NCBI RefSeq assembly: GCF_003012935.1
Contig: NZ_PUDR01000005.1
Location: forward strand, 248,001 to 312,000
Length of the DNA stretch: 64,000 bases
DNA from: Pannonibacter carbonis
GTDB lineage: Bacteria; Pseudomonadota; Alphaproteobacteria; Rhizobiales; Stappiaceae
Reading direction: 5' to 3'
Position numbers and translations under genes: made by a program. The stretch's first letter is position 1; each line of letters opens with the position of its first letter. Below the pieces are notes generated by a model. The model saw only the letters and a list, made by a program, of their open reading frames with translations. It did not search any database and was not told the DNA's origin. Shown one piece after another: positions 59,529-64,000 of the stretch.

Positions 59529-61880
59529 ATGATCGATCTGGTTCAGGCAAAGGGTACGCAGGCTGGCCGGCCACATAGCAGTCCCAGCTTGTTTTGCAGC
59601 CTTTGCTGGCGCGGCATCCTCACCCTCCTGCTCCTCCTCAGCCTCGCCGCCCTGCCTGCCCGGGCGCAGAACCAGCAACCACCCGCCGATGCAGCGGGCA
59701 TCACCGCCGTGCCGCAGCAGCCCGTCGCCTATGACATTTCGGCCTACGACCAGTTGTCCAAGGACATGGGCCAGACCATGACCGAGACGTTCCAGTTGCG
59801 CGGCGCGGTGCAGCGGATCCTGGCCGAATTGCCGGAGTTGCCGGCCAGCATCATTGCGACCCTGCAAACCAAGTCCCCGGATGGCAGCCTCGGCTGGCTT
59901 TGGGGTGCCGTTCTCGTCACGCTGGCTGCCATTCTTGCCGGAACTGGCACAAAACTGATTTTCCGCCGGTGGGCCAAGGCGGTCTATCTCGCCCGCTTTG
60001 CCCGGCAACCCGAGACAAGGACCGAGAAGATTGCCTTTCTTCTCGGCCGGGGTGTCGTCATGGGCCTCGAGATCATCACATTCCTGCTAGCCGCATGGCT
60101 GGTTGCGGTGATGCTGCATGAGGACACGGAGGCCGCACGGATCACCGTCATGACCGGCCTGTCCGCCTATACGACGTGGCTTGCAGCGCGTTTGATCTTT
60201 TTCAACGTCCTTGCACCTGACTCCGCGCATCACCGGATGCTTGCCCTCAGCGATCAGGCAGCAAATGGTCTCTACAATGCGATCAGGGCCGGTGTGGGCA
60301 TCTCCATCCTTCTGTTGGCGATCTGCCTGTGGATGTCGCGGCTCGGCCTCGATCCGGACGCCCACAAACTCGCCCTTGTCGGCTCGGCGGCATTCTCCAC
60401 GCTCGTTCTGTCGGCCATTGCGGTCCTGTGGCGCAAGGATGTCGCAGGCGCCATCCTGGGCGCGGAGCAGACAGAGCCTGTTGCGCTGGTGCAGTTCATA
60501 GCCCGGATCTGGCATGTGCTGGCCATCCTCTATTTCGTCTTCGCCTTCGGCATGTCTTCCGTCCGCATCCTGCTCGATCAACCTTTTGCCATCGGATTGG
60601 TGGCAGCACCGGTGCAATCACTGATCGCGGCATTGGTCCTTTATGCGCTTCTCCTCCTGGTGATCGACCGCCTGCTTCCACGCCTCGACACCCGGCGGGC
60701 CCAGGCCGCACTCGTGAGTGACATCGAGCGCAGTGCCGCAAACTCCGGAGAGGCACGCGACGAGGCCGCGAACGCGTCCCAGGCCGAGGCCGAAGCGCTT
60801 GAAAACGAAGCCGCCCGTGCGCCTTACCGCGAGTTGCTGGACCATGGTGCCGGTGTGCTGACACTTGTGTTCTCTGCCTGGCTGCTGCTGCAGGCCTGGG
60901 GAATTTCGATCCAGGATAAAAGTTCGATCATCGGCAACACGGTTGAGATCGCGATTGTCGGCTTTCTCGGCTACATGGCTTACCAGGCCGTCGAGATCGC
61001 GGTGGCCCAGGCCATGCGGCGTCAAAAGCCGCCCGGAGATGCCCATGATGGCGCCGAGATCGAAATCGGCGGCCAGGGCGACTCGCGCCTGTCGACGCTG
61101 CTGCCAATCTTCCGCAACTTTCTGCTGATCACCATCGTGGTGATCTCCGGCATGCTGATCCTGTCGCAGATGGGCATCGACATCGCGCCGCTGTTTGCCG
61201 GCGCCGGTGTTGTCGGCCTTGCCATCGGCTTCGGGGCGCAGACCCTGATCCGGGACATTTTCTCCGGCGCCTTCTATCTGATCGACGACGCCTTCCGCAA
61301 AGGCGAGTACATCGATATCGGCGGTGCCAAGGGCACGGTGGAAAAGATCTCGATCCGCTCCATGCAACTACGCCACCATCGCGGGGCGCTGACCACGGTG
61401 CCCTTCGGCGAGATCAAGCATGTGCAGAACTACTCGCGCGACTGGGCCATAATGAAGCTCGCCTTCCGTGTCACCTATGACACGGACACCGAAAAGATGC
61501 GCAAGATCATCAAGAAGTTCGGCCAGGAGCTGCTGGATGACCCTTACTACGGGCCAATGTTCCTCGATCCGCTGAAGTCACAGGGCATCCTGTCGATGGA
61601 GGACAGCGCGATGATCGCCCGCGTGAAGTTCATGTCAAAGCCCGGCAAGCAGTTCGAACTGCGCAAGGTGATCTATGCCGGCCTACAGGATCTGTTCGAG
61701 AAGAACGGCATCCACTTCGCCCACCGCGAGGTGACCGTGCGTGTGGCCACCGAAGATGGCCACGTGATCCACAACCCGACACCAGCGCAGATCGCTGCTG
61801 CCGGCGCAGCCGTGCTGGGCAGCCTGGACGGGGCGACCGGGCCGGATGGCGCCCCCGCGCCGGGACAGCCGGCGCAGTGA
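59529..61880 (+). CDS. MscS-family mechanosensitive channel, large type
   Basis: 783 residues. Signal peptide at about 20-45 (LTLLLLLSLAALPARAQ), a periplasmic region with a helical amphipathic part, about seven more membrane helices, then the MscS core: the pore helix APLFAGAGVVGLAIGFGAQT, LIRDIFSGAFYLIDDAFRKG, YIDIGGAKGTVEKISIRSMQ and PFGEIKHVQNYSRDW (beta domain). Between TM segments there is an acidic Ala/Glu-rich insert (about residues 395-430). Probably a pressure-release valve in the inner membrane. The ATG at 59529 is preferred; a longer frame has no ribosome site. Confidence 0.88.
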   Translation: MIDLVQAKGTQAGRPHSSPSLFCSLCWRGILTLLLLLSLAALPARAQNQQPPADAAGITAVPQQPVAYDISAYDQLSKDMGQTMTETFQLRGAVQRILAELPELPASIIATLQTKSPDGSLGWLWGAVLVTLAAILAGTGTKLIFRRWAKAVYLARFARQPETRTEKIAFLLGRGVVMGLEIITFLLAAWLVAVMLHEDTEAARITVMTGLSAYTTWLAARLIFFNVLAPDSAHHRMLALSDQAANGLYNAIRAGVGISILLLAICLWMSRLGLDPDAHKLALVGSAAFSTLVLSAIAVLWRKDVAGAILGAEQTEPVALVQFIARIWHVLAILYFVFAFGMSSVRILLDQPFAIGLVAAPVQSLIAALVLYALLLLVIDRLLPRLDTRRAQAALVSDIERSAANSGEARDEAANASQAEAEALENEAARAPYRELLDHGAGVLTLVFSAWLLLQAWGISIQDKSSIIGNTVEIAIVGFLGYMAYQAVEIAVAQAMRRQKPPGDAHDGAEIEIGGQGDSRLSTLLPIFRNFLLITIVVISGMLILSQMGIDIAPLFAGAGVVGLAIGFGAQTLIRDIFSGAFYLIDDAFRKGEYIDIGGAKGTVEKISIRSMQLRHHRGALTTVPFGEIKHVQNYSRDWAIMKLAFRVTYDTDTEKMRKIIKKFGQELLDDPYYGPMFLDPLKSQGILSMEDSAMIARVKFMSKPGKQFELRKVIYAGLQDLFEKNGIHFAHREVTVRVATEDGHVIHNPTPAQIAAAGAAVLGSLDGATGPDGAPAPGQPAQ

Positions 61881-61900
61881 TCGGGCTCCGGCCTTTACAC

Positions 61901-62113
61901 GTCATTCCGGACAAGGCGAGCGAAAGCGAGCCGCAGATCCGGGGCCTGTCCCGGGCCTGACCCGGGATCCAGCGCATCTGTGCGAGCGCAAGCGAGCCCA
62001 TTGCCAGATCATTCCGACACGGCTCGCGCCTGATCCCGTGTGTCGCGCTTCGCGCGGCTGATGTCTGGATCCCGGCTCGGCGCTTCGCTTTCGCTCAGCT
62101 TGGCCGGGATGAC
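61901..62113. repeat. Long interspersed repeat, copy B (213 bp)
   Basis: Second copy of the element at 42921-43110, in the same orientation and again between convergent genes (the MscS gene and ettA). The middle holds an insertion of the GGGCCTGTCCCGGGCCTGAC type absent from copy A. Confidence 0.85.
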
Positions 62114-62138
62114 GATGGAGAGTATGCAGCCAGTCAAA

Positions 62139-62168
62139 AAAATCCCCGGGGCATGCCCCGGGGATTTT
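62139..62168 (-). terminator. Intrinsic terminator of ettA
   Basis: A 30-bp perfect palindrome, AAAATCCCCGGGGCA and its reverse complement, followed on the ettA strand by a run of T residues. It is 17 bp after the stop codon. Confidence 0.9.
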
Positions 62169-62184
62169 GTTTTACCGTGAGGCC

Positions 62185-63837
62185 TCAGCGGGTCAGCGGC
62201 TTGTACTTGATGCGGCGCGGGTCGGCTGCATGGGCGCCGAGGCGGCGGACCTTGTCCTTCTCGTAGTCCTCGAAGTTGCCCTCGAACCATTCCACATGGC
62301 TGTCGCCCTCGAAGGCGAGCATGTGGGTGGCCAGACGGTCGAGGAACATACGGTCGTGCGAGATGACCACGGCGCAGCCGGCGTAGTTTTCCAGCGCGTC
62401 TTCGAGTGCGGCCAGCGTTTCGGTGTCCAGATCGTTGGTCGGTTCGTCAAGCAGCAGCACGTTGGCACCCTGCTTCAGAACCTTGGCCAGATGCACGCGG
62501 TTGCGCTGACCTCCGGAGAGATCGCCGACCTTGGCCTGCTGCGCCGGGCCCTTGAAGTTGAAGGACGAGCAGTAGGCGCGCGAGTTGATTTCCTTGTCGT
62601 CGAGGTAGATCACCTCGGCGCCGCCAGAAATTTCCTCCCAGACGTTGTTGGTCGGGTTCAACGCATCACGCGACTGGTCGACATAGCCAAGGCGCACGCT
62701 ATCGCCAACGATGATCTCGCCCGAGTCCGGCTTTTCCTGGCCGGTCAGCATGCGGAACAGGGTCGACTTGCCGGCACCGTTCGGACCGATGACGCCGACG
62801 ATGCCGCCGCGCGGCAGCTTGAACGACAGGTTGTCGATCAGCAGGCGGTCGCCAAAGCCCTTCGAGACGTTCTTCAGCTCGATGACGTTGGCACCAAGGC
62901 GCTCGCCGACCGGGATCATGATCTGCTCGATCGACGGAATGCGCTCTTCCTGCGCGGACAGCAGATCCTCATAGGCCTTGATACGGGCCTTGGACTTGGT
63001 CTGGCGACCCTTCGGCGACATGCCCATCCACTCGCGCTCGCGGGCGATGGCGCGACTGCGCGCCATGTCCTCGCGGCCTTCCTGGACCATGCGCTTGGTC
63101 TTCTTCTCCAGATAGACCGAGTAATTGCCCTCGTAGGGGATGCCCTGACCGCGGTCCAGCTCGAGAATCCAGCCGGTGACGTTGTCAAGGAAGTAGCGGT
63201 CGTGGGTGATGATCAGCACCGAGCCATTGAACTCGCGCAGGTGACGCTCCAGCCAATGGACGGTTTCGGCGTCCAGATGGTTGGTCGGTTCGTCAAGCAG
63301 CAGCAGGTCCGGCTCGGACAGGAGCAGCTTGCAGAGTGCAACGCGGCGGCGCTCACCACCCGAGAGGTTGTCGACCGGGCTGTCCGACGGCGGGCAGCGC
63401 AGGGCTTCCATCGCCATCTCGACCTTGCTCTCGAGGTTCCACAGGTCCTCGGCGTCGATGATGTCCTGCAGCTTGGCGCCTTCCTCGGCCGTCTCGTCCG
63501 AATAGTTCATCATCAGCTCGTTGTAACGGTCGATGATCGCCTGCTTGTGCGCGACGCCTTCCATGACGTTCTCAAGAACAGTCTTGGTATTGTCGAGTTG
63601 AGGTTCCTGCGCCAGATAGCCGACTTTGGCGCCTTCGGCAGCCCAGGCCTCACCGGTGTAATCGGTGTCGAGGCCGGCCATGATCTTCAGCAGGGTCGAC
63701 TTACCGGCACCGTTCGGACCGAGGATACCGATCTTGGCGTCCGGGTAGAACGACAGGTGGATGTTGTCGAGAACCTTCTTGCCGCCCGTGTAGGACTTGG
63801 AAAGGCCATGCATGTGGTAGATGAACTGGCGCGCCAT
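62185..63837 (-). CDS. ettA: Energy-dependent translational throttle EttA (ABC-F)
   Basis: Ribosome-associated ABC-F ATPase of 550 residues that gates the first translation elongation step by ADP/ATP ratio. Two ABC domains: Walker A GILGPNGAGKSTLLKIMAGL and GVIGPNGAGKSTLFRMLTGQ, signatures LSGGERRRVALCKLLL and LSGGQRNRVHLAKVL, Walker B LLLLDEPTNHLD and VLLLDEPTNDLD. The arm domain (PIPYEGNYSVYLEKKTKRM region) and inter-domain linker follow EttA rather than Uup. ATG at 63837 gives MARQFIYHMHGLSKSYTGGK; an extended frame is rejected. Confidence 0.95.
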   Translation of the reverse strand: MARQFIYHMHGLSKSYTGGKKVLDNIHLSFYPDAKIGILGPNGAGKSTLLKIMAGLDTDYTGEAWAAEGAKVGYLAQEPQLDNTKTVLENVMEGVAHKQAIIDRYNELMMNYSDETAEEGAKLQDIIDAEDLWNLESKVEMAMEALRCPPSDSPVDNLSGGERRRVALCKLLLSEPDLLLLDEPTNHLDAETVHWLERHLREFNGSVLIITHDRYFLDNVTGWILELDRGQGIPYEGNYSVYLEKKTKRMVQEGREDMARSRAIAREREWMGMSPKGRQTKSKARIKAYEDLLSAQEERIPSIEQIMIPVGERLGANVIELKNVSKGFGDRLLIDNLSFKLPRGGIVGVIGPNGAGKSTLFRMLTGQEKPDSGEIIVGDSVRLGYVDQSRDALNPTNNVWEEISGGAEVIYLDDKEINSRAYCSSFNFKGPAQQAKVGDLSGGQRNRVHLAKVLKQGANVLLLDEPTNDLDTETLAALEDALENYAGCAVVISHDRMFLDRLATHMLAFEGDSHVEWFEGNFEDYEKDKVRRLGAHAADPRRIKYKPLTR

Positions 63838-63932
63838 GGGGCCTCGCGTCTCCGTGCTTGAAGGGGAATCCGGGGATCTTTGGAGCGCACTATTACGGGA
63901 GATTGTCGCGCCGGGCAATGGGCGTGGCGCAC

Positions 63933-64000
63933 CTACCCCAGCCAGTCCTTCAGCCCGTACCACCAGTAGGCGGCCTGGAGGTAGTGGCGGCGCAGGGGGG
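63933..64000 (-). CDS. Unidentified protein, last 21 codons (cut by window edge)
   Basis: On the minus strand the frame ends PLRRHYLQAAYWWYGLKDWL G followed by TAG. It is in phase with the window edge, tryptophan-rich and too short to assign. It lies 96 bp upstream of the ettA start in the same direction, so the two could be co-transcribed. Confidence 0.5.
   Translation of the reverse strand, partial: PLRRHYLQAAYWWYGLKDWLG

Overview
The window is a GC-rich, densely coded piece of chromosome from an alphaproteobacterium, most likely of the order Hyphomicrobiales (Rhizobiales); a Stappiaceae-like genome is a guess. The basis is the dcw gene order, an alphaproteobacterial-type RNase P RNA, two DUF2336 proteins, a BA14K-like protein, a HugZ/DUF2470 protein, an ArsR-methyltransferase fusion of the SahR type, candidate CtrA sites (TTAA-N7-TTAA) and abundant REP-like repeats between genes. 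I see no prophage, insertion sequence, CRISPR array or convincing tRNA.

Layout. 1-14.7 kb, minus strand: the division and cell wall cluster in the order mraZ, rsmH, ftsL, ftsI, murE, murF, mraY, murD, ftsW, murG, murC, murB, then a 466-bp repeat-bearing gap and the start of ddl, cut by the left edge. Many junctions overlap by 1-4 bases. 15-19 kb: rnpB, a large DUF2339 membrane protein and a 670-bp non-coding stretch with two copies of a 149-bp palindromic element. 19-24.3 kb: an acyl-CoA synthetase divergent from a two-subunit CoA-transferase, then a MocR-type regulator divergent from a PNPOx-fold protein. 24.5-29.9 kb: a lytic transglycosylase, an amidase coupled to a TerB/DnaJ-domain protein, a GGDEF-EAL protein and ArsC. 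30-34.3 kb: a fused 5-oxoprolinase with a divergent MarR-type regulator. 34.4-38.5 kb: a small secreted protein, a chemoreceptor with an unusual leader, HugZ and a BA14K-like protein. 38.8-42.9 kb: a type III PLP decarboxylase, a LysE exporter and a TetR/MFS pair.

43-45.7 kb: DUF2336 protein 1 with a CtrA-type site, a 27-residue membrane peptide and azoreductase. 45.9-52 kb: sahR, metF and metH, which form the methyl-transfer half of the S-adenosylmethionine cycle together with its probable SAH-sensing repressor and an 18-bp perfect palindrome as operator. 52.4-56.8 kb: a GH64-like protein, MOSC and RidA proteins, two small hypotheticals and a SufR-like regulator. 56.8-64 kb: oxyR, with a possible divergent small RNA ending in a strong terminator, DUF2336 protein 2, an MscS-type channel, EttA and the last residues of an unidentified gene.

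The parts that look most worth following are the palindromic element pair at 18.56-18.96 kb, the possible OxyS-like small RNA beside oxyR, the chemoreceptor leader, the CtrA-type site before DUF2336, and the 27-residue peptide. Start codons were moved from the longest reading frame wherever a ribosome binding site or family N-terminus argued for it; these choices are stated.
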